64,000 nucleotides of DNA from Pseudonocardia sp. HH130629-09 (lineage in GTDB: Bacteria > Actinomycetota > Actinomycetes > Mycobacteriales > Pseudonocardiaceae), in contig NZ_CP011868.1 in the NCBI RefSeq assembly GCF_001294645.1, positions 5,983,424 through 6,047,423 of the forward strand, given 5' to 3'. Below are positions 1 to 6,612 of this stretch, piece after piece. Made by a program: the position numbers and the translations under genes. Under the pieces are notes generated by a model that did not search any database, was not told where the DNA came from, and saw only the letters and a list, made by a program, of their open reading frames with translations. Within the stretch, counting starts at the first letter, position 1; every line of letters begins with the position of its first letter.

Positions 1-318
1 GCGGTGATGCCGCTCGGCTCACCGATCGGCACCGGGCTCGGCATCCGCAACCCGCACAACATCGAGATGATCGTGGCCGCCGCGGGCGTGCCGGTCGTGC
101 TCGACGCCGGGATCGGCACCGCCTCGGAGGCGGCCCTGGCGATGGAGCTGGGCTGCGACGCCGTCCTGCTCGCCACCGCCGTCACCCGCGCCGCCGATCC
201 GGAGCGCATGGCGCGCGCGATGCGGCGGGGTGTGGAGGCGGGGTGGGACGCCCGGCACGCCGGCCGGATCCCGCGCCGCTACCGGGCGCAGGCGAGCTCG
301 CCCGACGTCGAGGGCTGA
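1..318 (+). CDS. thiG: Thiazole synthase, C-terminal part (partial at window start)
   Basis: This is the 3' end of the gene for thiazole synthase, which builds the thiazole phosphate half of thiamine from deoxyxylulose phosphate, dehydroglycine and ThiS thiocarboxylate. The frame is open from base 1 and ends in TGA. The visible ~105 residues hold the family's phosphate-binding loop (PLGSPIGTGLGI), the NPHNIEMI stretch and the VVLDAGIGTASEAALAMELG segment typical of the TIM-barrel C-terminus. The rest of the gene, and any thiO/thiS partners, lie upstream of the window. thiC and thiD sit 44 kb away on the same strand, each with its own TPP riboswitch. Confidence 0.95.
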   Translation, partial: AVMPLGSPIGTGLGIRNPHNIEMIVAAAGVPVVLDAGIGTASEAALAMELGCDAVLLATAVTRAADPERMARAMRRGVEAGWDARHAGRIPRRYRAQASSPDVEG

Positions 319-327
319 GGGCCCGGA

Positions 328-343
328 GCGTTCCGCGGAACGC
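328..343. repeat. 16-bp palindrome GCGTTCCGCGGAACGC, copy 1
   Basis: This is a perfect 16-bp inverted repeat. It lies in the 36-bp gap between the convergent thiG and gamma-carbonic anhydrase genes. It is the first of five identical copies, all non-coding and all within the first 4.1 kb. The flanks differ between copies, so the conserved unit is the palindrome itself. Confidence 0.9.
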
Positions 344-354
344 GCGGGGGCGGC

Positions 355-876
355 TCAGGCGGGGGTGACGCCGTCGGCGTGCCGCCGGGCCAGGGCGCGG
401 TAGAAGTCCGGGTTGGTCCGCACCCACCAGCGGGCCTGCTCGGTCAGCTCGCCGCGTTCCTTCGCCGCGGAGCCGAGCATCAGCCGGTCGGCGGGCAGGT
501 CGGAGTTCGGCGTGACCGTCGACCCGGCGGCGACCATCGCACCCTCGCCGATCCGGGCACCGTCCTGCACGGTGCTGCCGTTCCCGACGACCGCCCGCGC
601 CCCGATCACGGCACCGTGCACCACGCACAGGTGCCCGATCGTGGCGCCCTCGCCGATCTCGGTGACCGGGTCGTCGCCGCCGTGCAGCACCGACCCGTCC
701 TGCACGTTGGCGCCGGCACGCACGACGATGGGCCCCAGGTCGGCGCGCAGCACGGCGTTGTACCAGATCGAGGCACCTTCCTCGACGCGCACGTCCCCGA
801 CGAGCGTCGCGGTCGGGGCGACGAAGGCGTCCGGGTGCACGGTGGGGGAGAGGCCCTCCAGGGCGAACAGCGGCAT
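355..876 (-). CDS. Gamma-carbonic anhydrase family protein
   Basis: The 173-aa protein is a left-handed beta-helix hexapeptide-repeat protein of the gamma-carbonic anhydrase / PaaY / YrdA group. Hexapeptide turns run through most of its length (for example IGEGATIGHLCVVHGAVIGA), with the histidines that bind metal in this family at GH and VHG. The ATG at 876 was chosen because the protein then begins MPLFALEG, the usual N-terminus. The ORF extends 18 codons further upstream, but those codons do not look family-like. It converges with thiG. The family may hydrate CO2 or act on acyl groups, and the sequence does not decide the substrate. Confidence 0.88.
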   Translation of the reverse strand: MPLFALEGLSPTVHPDAFVAPTATLVGDVRVEEGASIWYNAVLRADLGPIVVRAGANVQDGSVLHGGDDPVTEIGEGATIGHLCVVHGAVIGARAVVGNGSTVQDGARIGEGAMVAAGSTVTPNSDLPADRLMLGSAAKERGELTEQARWWVRTNPDFYRALARRHADGVTPA

Positions 877-974
877 GGTCGACAGCGTCGCACCCCGCTC
901 CGTGGTTCTCCCGGCACCGTGGCCTGGCACCGCAGCCGTGTCGCCGGCTCTGTCGCCGCTTCTTCAGCCGCCGG

Positions 975-1598
975 TCATCGCCCTGTCGTCGGCCGGTCGT
1001 GGACGCTGGTGTGCAGGCCGAGGTCGGACAGTTCCAGCGCAGCCAGCGCCGCCACGACGGCGGGGTCCCCGGACCGCCACGCCGCCGCCGGGTCCGGCGC
1101 GACCCGGACCAGCCGCGACACCGGCACCCGCGACAGCGCCCGCACGGCCAGTAGATCCGGAGCGGCGGCGCGCGCGGCGACGGCGGCGCCGGCCCGCCGG
1201 GCGTAGCGCAGCCGCAGCGGGAACCAGCCGAGCAGCACCGGCAGCAGCATCACCAGCGGGACGACGACCAGCGCCCCGGTCGCGAGAGCCTCGACGGCGC
1301 CCCCGAACTGCCGCCCCGCCGCGACGAGCTCGGTGCCCGCCCCCGCGGCCGGATCCAGCGCGCGGGCCAGGTCGGACCCGATGAACGGGACCGCACCGAC
1401 CGCCCCGGCGACCCCGGTGAAGGCATCGGAGACCCGACCGCCCGCGACGACCAGCGAGTCACCGGGCCCACGCAGCGCGGACAACCCGTCGTGCACGGCC
1501 ACGCCGGCGGTGACGGCGAGGACCGTCCACAGCACGGCGACGAGGTCGGCGACGACCTGTCGGGCGATCCGGTCGGGGCGTTCGGCGTACCAGCGCAT
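975..1598 (-). CDS. Hypothetical membrane protein
   Basis: This 207-aa protein has no family I can name. Two hydrophobic segments are clear: residues ~15-35 (VVADLVAVLWTVLAVTAGVAV) and ~108-128 (ATGALVVVPLVMLLPVLLG). Between them is an Ala/Gly-rich stretch, and the cytosolic C-terminal third is rich in Arg/Ala. It was probably anchored in the membrane with the central region outside. Strong GC bias at third positions supports it as real. It stands alone, about 100 bp downstream of the carbonic anhydrase start. Confidence 0.7.
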   Translation of the reverse strand: MRWYAERPDRIARQVVADLVAVLWTVLAVTAGVAVHDGLSALRGPGDSLVVAGGRVSDAFTGVAGAVGAVPFIGSDLARALDPAAGAGTELVAAGRQFGGAVEALATGALVVVPLVMLLPVLLGWFPLRLRYARRAGAAVAARAAAPDLLAVRALSRVPVSRLVRVAPDPAAAWRSGDPAVVAALAALELSDLGLHTSVHDRPTTGR

Positions 1599-1769
1599 CG
1601 GTCCTGTCTACCGGTCCTGCCCGCCGGCCCTGTCCACCGAGGCCGGAAACCGGTCGTCGTCGCGGCCCGCCCGTGCGCCGCCGGGCCGGTGGACCGCTCG
1701 CTCGCCCTCGGCCGCGCCTCCTGGGACGACGCGCCCCGCTGCACGCCCGCAGCCCCGACGCCCCTGACC

Positions 1770-1844
1770 GCGACCGTGACCCCCGAGTGGAACCACGGCC
1801 TCGGCGAGATCGTCACCGCGCTCCTCGACCGGGCGGGCTTCCGG
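1770..1844 (+). pseudogene. Remnant of a class I SAM-dependent methyltransferase
   Basis: Read in the plus frame, about 25 codons encode TVTPEWNHGLGEIVTALLDR followed by AGFR. The core EWNHGLGEIVTALL closely matches a conserved segment in the C-terminal half of many actinobacterial class I methyltransferases, from memory of the family. No start codon, SAM-binding motif or downstream part is present. The similarity stops just before palindrome copy 2 at 1849. I infer a gene relic left by a deletion or rearrangement. The upstream limit is approximate. Confidence 0.5.
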
Positions 1845-1848
1845 TGCC

Positions 1849-1864
1849 GCGTTCCGCGGAACGC
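1849..1864. repeat. 16-bp palindrome, copy 2
   Basis: This copy is identical in all 16 bases to the one at 328. It lies immediately after the methyltransferase remnant and about 190 bp downstream of the HNH gene stop. Confidence 0.9.
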
Positions 1865-2051
1865 GGTCCGGCAACTTGGGCGGCCGCCGTCAGCCCGCCC
1901 AGCCCCTCGTGCAAACCGGCGTTCGCCGCCTCGCGCGCCCGGTGTCCGCGCCAGGCTCCCGCAGGCTCGGTGCGCCGCGGTCCGTGTCGGCTCCCCGGCC
2001 GTACCCGTGTGCCTGTGTCCGTGTCGGGCTGTCCGGCGGAGTGCCTCCGGT

Positions 2052-3737
2052 TCAGGCCGCGGTGGTGGCCGTCGCGCCGGGCGGGAGAAGGGCGTCCAGG
2101 ATTGGCTCGGGGTCGAGCCGATCGCCGTACCAGTCAGGGGTGAGGGTGCTGCGATCGATCCGCAGCCGGGCCCGCGTGTTCCGTTCGACGAGGGACTCGG
2201 CGCTGCCGTCCAGCGGTCTGCCCGTGGCCTCGACAGGGCTGCCGTCGGGCCGGTGGAACAGCCAGCCCCCACCGGGCGGGCGCAGGACCAGGTACCCGTC
2301 GTCGTGCACGAGACGGTGGTGGAACGAGCAGAGCAGGACCAGGTTGTCGATGTCCGTCGGCCCGCCCCGCAGCCAGTGACGGACGTGGTGGGCATGGAGG
2401 TGACGGGTGTGGTGGCACCCCGGGAACCGGCAGGAGCCGCCGCTGTCGGCGGTCAGGGCGGCGATCTGTGCCGGGCTCGCCAGCCGCCTGCTCCGACCGA
2501 GGTACATCCGGTTCCCGGTGCGATCGCTGAGCAACACTTGGGCCCGGGCGTCGCAGGCAAGGCGCTCGGCGGTGCTCGCAGCGATCTCGGGGCCTCCGGC
2601 GAGGCGTGCGGTGCCGGTCCCTGCGTCGACGACGACCGTCACCCGCGTCGCGCCCCGCTCCACCCCCGCGGCGCCGGCCACGCCGGGCCCGCGGACGACC
2701 AGGTCCACCAGAGCGTCGGCCCGCCGGGCCGCCAGGGAGTCGACGACCGCGCCCGGTGCCTGCTCCTCCGTGCGGCTGGCCTGCTCGTGGGGATCGACCC
2801 CGCCCCATCCCGACCGCCGCCCCTCCCGTGCGGCCGGATCGTCGCTGTCGCTGTCGGTCGGGCCGGCGGGAGTCGGGAGCGCTGCGGCGACCCCGGCCTC
2901 GATCGCGGCGACGAGGAGGGCGCCGTTCTCAGGGGTGAGCCGGGCCCGTACGACCAGGGATCCGTCGACGTCGTGGTGCCAGCTCACCCCGCGTCGGGCG
3001 GCGACGTCGCTCGGCGGCGCGCAGCGTCGACGCACCGCGCGGACGACGGTCTCGACATGGCTCGCGGTCCCGCTCAGGGCGAGGTCCAGGAGCACTTGCT
3101 CGGCGTCGGGCACGGCCGCGGCACACGGAAGGGCGACCGCCCCGGCGTCATCCTGCGGCTCCGGAGCGTCGACGGCGACCGCCGCTTCGCTCGCCGTGTC
3201 GTCGTGCGTAACCGTGTCGCCGCTGTCTGCGGGCGGCGTGGTGGTCTCCTCCGTCCTCTCGGCGTCCGGCACGCCGGAGCCGGCATGCGCTCCCGGGACG
3301 GAGTCGATGTCGGGGTCGCTGCCGGGGCCCCGGAGGGGGTCTGTGGCGGGACTCATCGGGGGCGGGACGGTCACGCGGTCGAGGATCGCGTCCCCCGCAC
3401 CGACGAGGCGGGTGACGGCCCGGACCTTGGAGTAGGAGATCCGGCCGGCCGCGAACGCCTCGGTGATCCGGGGCAGCCGGGTCAGTGCGTGTGCGACGCG
3501 CAGGTGTTCGGTCGCGGTGCGCAGGCTCGTCCCTGCTCGCCAGGTCAGCCAGTGGGCGCAGGACCGGACGCCGACCCCGCACCAGCCGCCGCGGTCGTCG
3601 AACTCGGCGAGCAGGCGCAGGAAGCGGCACTCGGCGGCGGCGATGTGGCCGGCGAGACCGAGGAGCTCGGACTCGAGGTCCGGCAGGCTCAGCTCACCGG
3701 CCGGCGTGGTCGTGGTCGTCGAGGCGGGCTGGGGCAC
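2052..3737 (-). CDS. DUF222 / HNH endonuclease (13E12 repeat family)
   Basis: This 561-aa protein has the DUF222 domain over its N-terminal half (LPDLESELLGLAGHIAAAE onward) and an HNH nuclease motif near the C-terminus. The HNH core reads CRFPGCHHTRHLHAHH, then GG.TDIDNLVLLCSFHHRLVHDDGY, so both cysteines and the catalytic histidines are present. A low-complexity acidic linker sits in the middle. The GTG at 3737 was chosen because AAGGAG lies 6 nt upstream. The longer ORF upstream only reads through palindromes. The family is multicopy in actinobacteria (REP13E12 in M. tuberculosis, a phage integration target), and its role is unknown. Palindromes flank this gene on both sides. Confidence 0.88.
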   Translation of the reverse strand: MPQPASTTTTTPAGELSLPDLESELLGLAGHIAAAECRFLRLLAEFDDRGGWCGVGVRSCAHWLTWRAGTSLRTATEHLRVAHALTRLPRITEAFAAGRISYSKVRAVTRLVGAGDAILDRVTVPPPMSPATDPLRGPGSDPDIDSVPGAHAGSGVPDAERTEETTTPPADSGDTVTHDDTASEAAVAVDAPEPQDDAGAVALPCAAAVPDAEQVLLDLALSGTASHVETVVRAVRRRCAPPSDVAARRGVSWHHDVDGSLVVRARLTPENGALLVAAIEAGVAAALPTPAGPTDSDSDDPAAREGRRSGWGGVDPHEQASRTEEQAPGAVVDSLAARRADALVDLVVRGPGVAGAAGVERGATRVTVVVDAGTGTARLAGGPEIAASTAERLACDARAQVLLSDRTGNRMYLGRSRRLASPAQIAALTADSGGSCRFPGCHHTRHLHAHHVRHWLRGGPTDIDNLVLLCSFHHRLVHDDGYLVLRPPGGGWLFHRPDGSPVEATGRPLDGSAESLVERNTRARLRIDRSTLTPDWYGDRLDPEPILDALLPPGATATTAA

Positions 3738-3829
3738 GACACTCTCCTTAATCGAACTTGTGTTCGATATGAGTGTGTCGGGTGGGTCCGACAGTTTCGA
3801 GCCCGGCGGAGGACGGGACCGGGGCGATC

Positions 3830-3845
3830 GCGTTCCGCGGAACGC
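3830..3845. repeat. 16-bp palindrome, copy 3
   Basis: This copy is identical to the others and is the first of three within 236 bp upstream of the HNH gene. It sits 93 bp upstream of the HNH start codon. Confidence 0.9.
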
Positions 3846-3940
3846 GGCCGCCGGCCGGGACGCCGACAGGTCGACGAAGCGGAGCGGGGCCCGTCGGAAC
3901 CTGCCGATCCGTCGGTCAACGGTCGACCAGGACCAGGACT

Positions 3941-3956
3941 GCGTTCCGCGGAACGC
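3941..3956. repeat. 16-bp palindrome, copy 4
   Basis: This identical copy begins 111 bp after copy 3. The spacers on either side are about 95 bp and unrelated in sequence as far as I can see. Confidence 0.9.
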
Positions 3957-4049
3957 GATCGGGGCGGTGGCCGGCCGGTCCGAGCGGCTCTCCGATCCCG
4001 CCCGATCGCACTGCCGACCGCCCCGTGACGGCCGTCGACAAGGCAGACC

Positions 4050-4065
4050 GCGTTCCGCGGAACGC
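4050..4065. repeat. 16-bp palindrome, copy 5
   Basis: This identical copy begins 109 bp after copy 4. It is the last copy found in the window and is followed 15 bp later by the octamer tandem repeat. Confidence 0.9.
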
Positions 4066-4080
4066 ACTTCTCGCTCCGTG

Positions 4081-4144
4081 CCGCCGTGCCGCCGTGCCGC
4101 CGTGCCGCCGTGCCGCCGTGCCGCCGTGCCGCCGTGCCGCCGTG
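4081..4144. repeat. Tandem repeat: 8 copies of CCGCCGTG
   Basis: Eight perfect head-to-tail copies of an 8-bp unit (64 bp) are followed by degenerate units. It lies between the response regulator 3' end and the HNH promoter region. The length is not a multiple of three, and no gene covers it. It is a candidate variable-number locus. Confidence 0.92.
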
Positions 4145-4188
4145 CCGCTGCCGTGCGTGGTGTCGGGCGAGTGGTGTCAGCGGAGGTG

Positions 4189-5193
4189 TCAGAGGAGGCC
4201 GAGCTTGGTGGCCGCGTAGACCGCCTCGGCGCGGCGCGACACCATCAGCTTGCGCATCAGGTTGCCGACGTGGAACTTGACCGTCGTCTCGGAGATGAAC
4301 AGCTCGGCGCCGATCGCGCGGTTGGACAGCCCCCGGGCCAGCAGGCGCAGCACGTCCAGCTCGCGGTCGGTCAGCCGTTCCCGGTCGGGCATCCCGCCGG
4401 ACAGCGACCGCACCATCGCCGACGCCGACCGGGCGTCGAACGCGCTCTCCCCGCGGGACACCGCGCGGATGGCGCGGACGAGTTCGGTGGTGTCGACGTC
4501 CTTGACCACGTAGCCGCGGGCACCCGCCTGCACCGACTCGACGACGAGACGGTCCTCGGCGAAGGTCGTCAGCACCAGCACCCCGATGCCGGGGTGGTCG
4601 GCGCACAGCCTGCGGCAGACCTCGAGACCGTCGGTCTGCGGGCCGGACGCCAGCTTGAGGTCGAGCAGCACCACCTGAGGCCGGCCGGCCGCGACGGCGG
4701 CGAACGCCTCCGGAGCGCTGCCCGCTTCGCCGACGATGCGCAGGTCGTCCTCGCGCTCCAGAACCGCGCGCAGCCCCTGCCGCATGATCGAGTGGTCGTC
4801 GACCAGAACGATCCGGATCGGCGGTGCCGCGACGCTCGTGAAGCCGGGGCCGGGGCCAGGGCCGGGGCGGGTCGCGGCGGTCCCGCCGGCCCCGTGTGCC
4901 CCACCGCCCGGCGGATTCCCAGCGCCCTGTCCGGATCCGCCCTGCCCGGAGACGCTCTGCCCAGGCACGACAGCGTTGCCGACGGAGCCACCCTGCCCGG
5001 GCACGACAGCGCTACCCGCGGAGCCGCCTTGCCCGGAGCGGCCGAGTCCGGAACCGCCTCGCCCGGAGCCAGGAGGAACACCGTCGTGGCCGGGGCCGCG
5101 ACGGGTGCCGAGTCCCGCCCTGCCGTCGGCGGGCGCGGTCAGTGCCGATGCGGCCCCGGGACCTCCCGGGGCGGTCCGTGTGCCGCTGCTCAT
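4189..5193 (-). CDS. NarL/LuxR-type response regulator (MnoR/MadR-like)
   Basis: This 334-aa regulator has a receiver domain starting near residue 120 (IRIVLVDDHSIMRQGL; phosphoacceptor in VVLLDLK) and a C-terminal LuxR helix-turn-helix (LTDRELDVLRLLARGLSNRAIG). The ATG at 5193 overlaps the kinase stop by 4 bp, which implies translational coupling. Upstream of the receiver is an unusual ~120-residue Gly/Ser/Pro-rich leader with GGSG-like repeats; typical family members are ~215 aa. Next to this kinase and an iron-type alcohol dehydrogenase, it resembles MnoR of mycobacteria, which controls methanol/propanediol oxidation genes. That assignment is from context and memory, not a search. Confidence 0.88.
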   Translation of the reverse strand: MSSGTRTAPGGPGAASALTAPADGRAGLGTRRGPGHDGVPPGSGRGGSGLGRSGQGGSAGSAVVPGQGGSVGNAVVPGQSVSGQGGSGQGAGNPPGGGAHGAGGTAATRPGPGPGPGFTSVAAPPIRIVLVDDHSIMRQGLRAVLEREDDLRIVGEAGSAPEAFAAVAAGRPQVVLLDLKLASGPQTDGLEVCRRLCADHPGIGVLVLTTFAEDRLVVESVQAGARGYVVKDVDTTELVRAIRAVSRGESAFDARSASAMVRSLSGGMPDRERLTDRELDVLRLLARGLSNRAIGAELFISETTVKFHVGNLMRKLMVSRRAEAVYAATKLGLL

Positions 5194-6590
5194 CCGAGCT
5201 CCTCCTGCCCCGGTGTCCCGATCGGGACGTCCACCTGCACCTGCAGCCCACCGATCCGCGAGCGGCGGAACCGCAGGGTCCCACCCATCTCGCGGGCGCG
5301 GGCGTCCATGTTCACGAGGCCGCGGTGCTCCCCGGAGGGTCCGCGGACCGACGCCGCACGCAGCGTGCGGCGGATCTGCTCGGGGGAGGCGCCGCCGTCG
5401 TCGGAGACCGACAGGCGGACGCGACCGCCGGCGTAGGCCAGCCGCACCACCGCCCGCGACGCCGAGGCGTGCATCGCCGTGTTGAACAGCGCCTCGCCGG
5501 CGATCCGGAACAGCGACTGCTCGTGCTCGTGCGGCAGCGGCACCGGGGCCCCGCCGATCGTCACCTCCACCCGCAGCTCGTCGGGCATGTGCACGGTGGA
5601 CAGTTGACGCAGCATCGACGGCAGGTCCTTGTCGGCGTGGTCGTCGTCGTTGAGCGCGTAGATCGCCGACCGCAGCTGCTCGACGGCCCGCCGGGTCAGG
5701 TCCTTGGCGGTGTCGAGGTGCTGGAGCAGGTCCGGCTCGGTGATCTCCGACCGGCACAGCTCGATGTGCATCCCGGCCGACAGCGCGTACTGGGTGACGC
5801 TGTCGTGCAGCTCGCGGGCGATGCGGTGCCGCTCGTTGTCGAGGACCTCCCGCTGGCGTGCCGCGCCGAGCGCCTGCTGGGTGAGCATCAGCTCGTCGTT
5901 GCGGACACGCAGGTCCTCGGCCTGGGCCGCGGTGCGCGCGTGCAGTCGCTCGGCCCGCTCCAGCAGCGCGCAGTTCTGCAGCGCCGACGCCGTCTGACCG
6001 GCCAGGATGCGCAGCACCGAATGGTCGGTGTCGTCGATGTGGCGTTCCGGTGGTGTCCACGCGACGAACCCGCCCACGGTGCGGCCGTCGAGCCGGATCG
6101 GAACGTGCAGGTGCCGGGGGCGCTGGTCGTCGTGGTGCTGGTGGTGGTCGTCGTGGTCGTGGTGCCCGTCGCCGGCGTGCAGCCGTTCCACGTGCCGGCG
6201 CACGCGCTCGGGCACCGACCCCAGGTCGGCCCACTCGACGCCGTCCGGCCCGAGGACGACGTGCCGCGGCGCAGCGTCGGGCAGCTCGCCGTCGACGAGC
6301 CCGAGCACCACCCAGTCCGCGGACAGGTGGTCGGCCGCCGCGTCGGCGACCGCGCGGACCAGCGCCTCGGAGCCCTCCATCGTGCGGACCAGCGCGGCGG
6401 AGATCCGGTCCAGAGCGACGATGACCCGGCGCAGCCGTTCGGCGCCCTCGCGGTACTCCGAGTAGAACGACGGCTTGCCCGTCCTCAGGCCGGTGAGCTG
6501 GTCGAGGTCCGGCCGGGCCCGACCCGCGGCGGCCGGCGACGAGGACGGGGCGGGTGTGCGGCGGCGCGGGAAGCGGGCGGCGGCGGTCAC
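5190..6590 (-). CDS. GAF-domain sensor histidine kinase (MnoS/MadS-like)
   Basis: The 466-aa kinase is probably cytosolic, as no membrane segment is visible. A GAF-like sensory domain spans roughly residues 70-225. A coiled linker precedes the HisKA_3 phosphoacceptor box (RHRIARELHDSVTQYALSAG, H near 260) and a HATPase domain (EALFNTAMHA; VSDDGGA; RGLVNM). Within the GAF part, residues ~137-160 form a His/Asp-rich loop (GHHDHDDHHQHH) that could bind metal. The GTG start at 6590 has GGAGG 8 nt upstream. It lies 22 bp downstream of an iron-type alcohol dehydrogenase gene and overlaps its regulator. The likely input is a metabolite of alcohol oxidation, an inference from neighbours. Confidence 0.9.
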   Translation of the reverse strand: MTAAARFPRRRTPAPSSSPAAAGRARPDLDQLTGLRTGKPSFYSEYREGAERLRRVIVALDRISAALVRTMEGSEALVRAVADAAADHLSADWVVLGLVDGELPDAAPRHVVLGPDGVEWADLGSVPERVRRHVERLHAGDGHHDHDDHHQHHDDQRPRHLHVPIRLDGRTVGGFVAWTPPERHIDDTDHSVLRILAGQTASALQNCALLERAERLHARTAAQAEDLRVRNDELMLTQQALGAARQREVLDNERHRIARELHDSVTQYALSAGMHIELCRSEITEPDLLQHLDTAKDLTRRAVEQLRSAIYALNDDDHADKDLPSMLRQLSTVHMPDELRVEVTIGGAPVPLPHEHEQSLFRIAGEALFNTAMHASASRAVVRLAYAGGRVRLSVSDDGGASPEQIRRTLRAASVRGPSGEHRGLVNMDARAREMGGTLRFRRSRIGGLQVQVDVPIGTPGQEELG

Positions 6591-6612
6591 CGCGTGGGCC
6601 TCCGCGACGGCG

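Larger units (their letters stand above)
1599..2051. other. Intergenic region 1599-2051
   Basis: This 453-bp gap lies between the membrane protein start and the HNH gene end. It holds a short methyltransferase-like relic (about 1770-1844) ending five bases before palindrome copy 2 (1849-1864). No intact gene, promoter or terminator is obvious in the rest. Confidence 0.6.
3738..4188. other. Intergenic region with palindrome cluster and octamer repeat
   Basis: This 451-bp region lies between the HNH gene start and the response regulator end. It contains the HNH promoter area (AT-richer bases near 3750-3775), three 16-bp palindromes spaced 111 and 109 bp apart, and eight tandem copies of an 8-bp unit. 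I see no coding gene here. Confidence 0.75.

Noticed and set aside
1608..1874. 88-aa minus-strand ORF in the 1.6-2.05 kb gap
   Set aside because: No Shine-Dalgarno, no family features; it is antisense to the methyltransferase relic.
3830..4065. CRISPR-like array
   Set aside because: Only three 16-bp palindromic repeats with ~95-bp spacers and no cas genes; spacing and repeat length do not fit CRISPR.
3738..4067. N-terminal extension of the HNH protein to 671 aa
   Set aside because: The extra codons run through two of the palindromes and the promoter-like AT patch; a Shine-Dalgarno fits the GTG at 3737.
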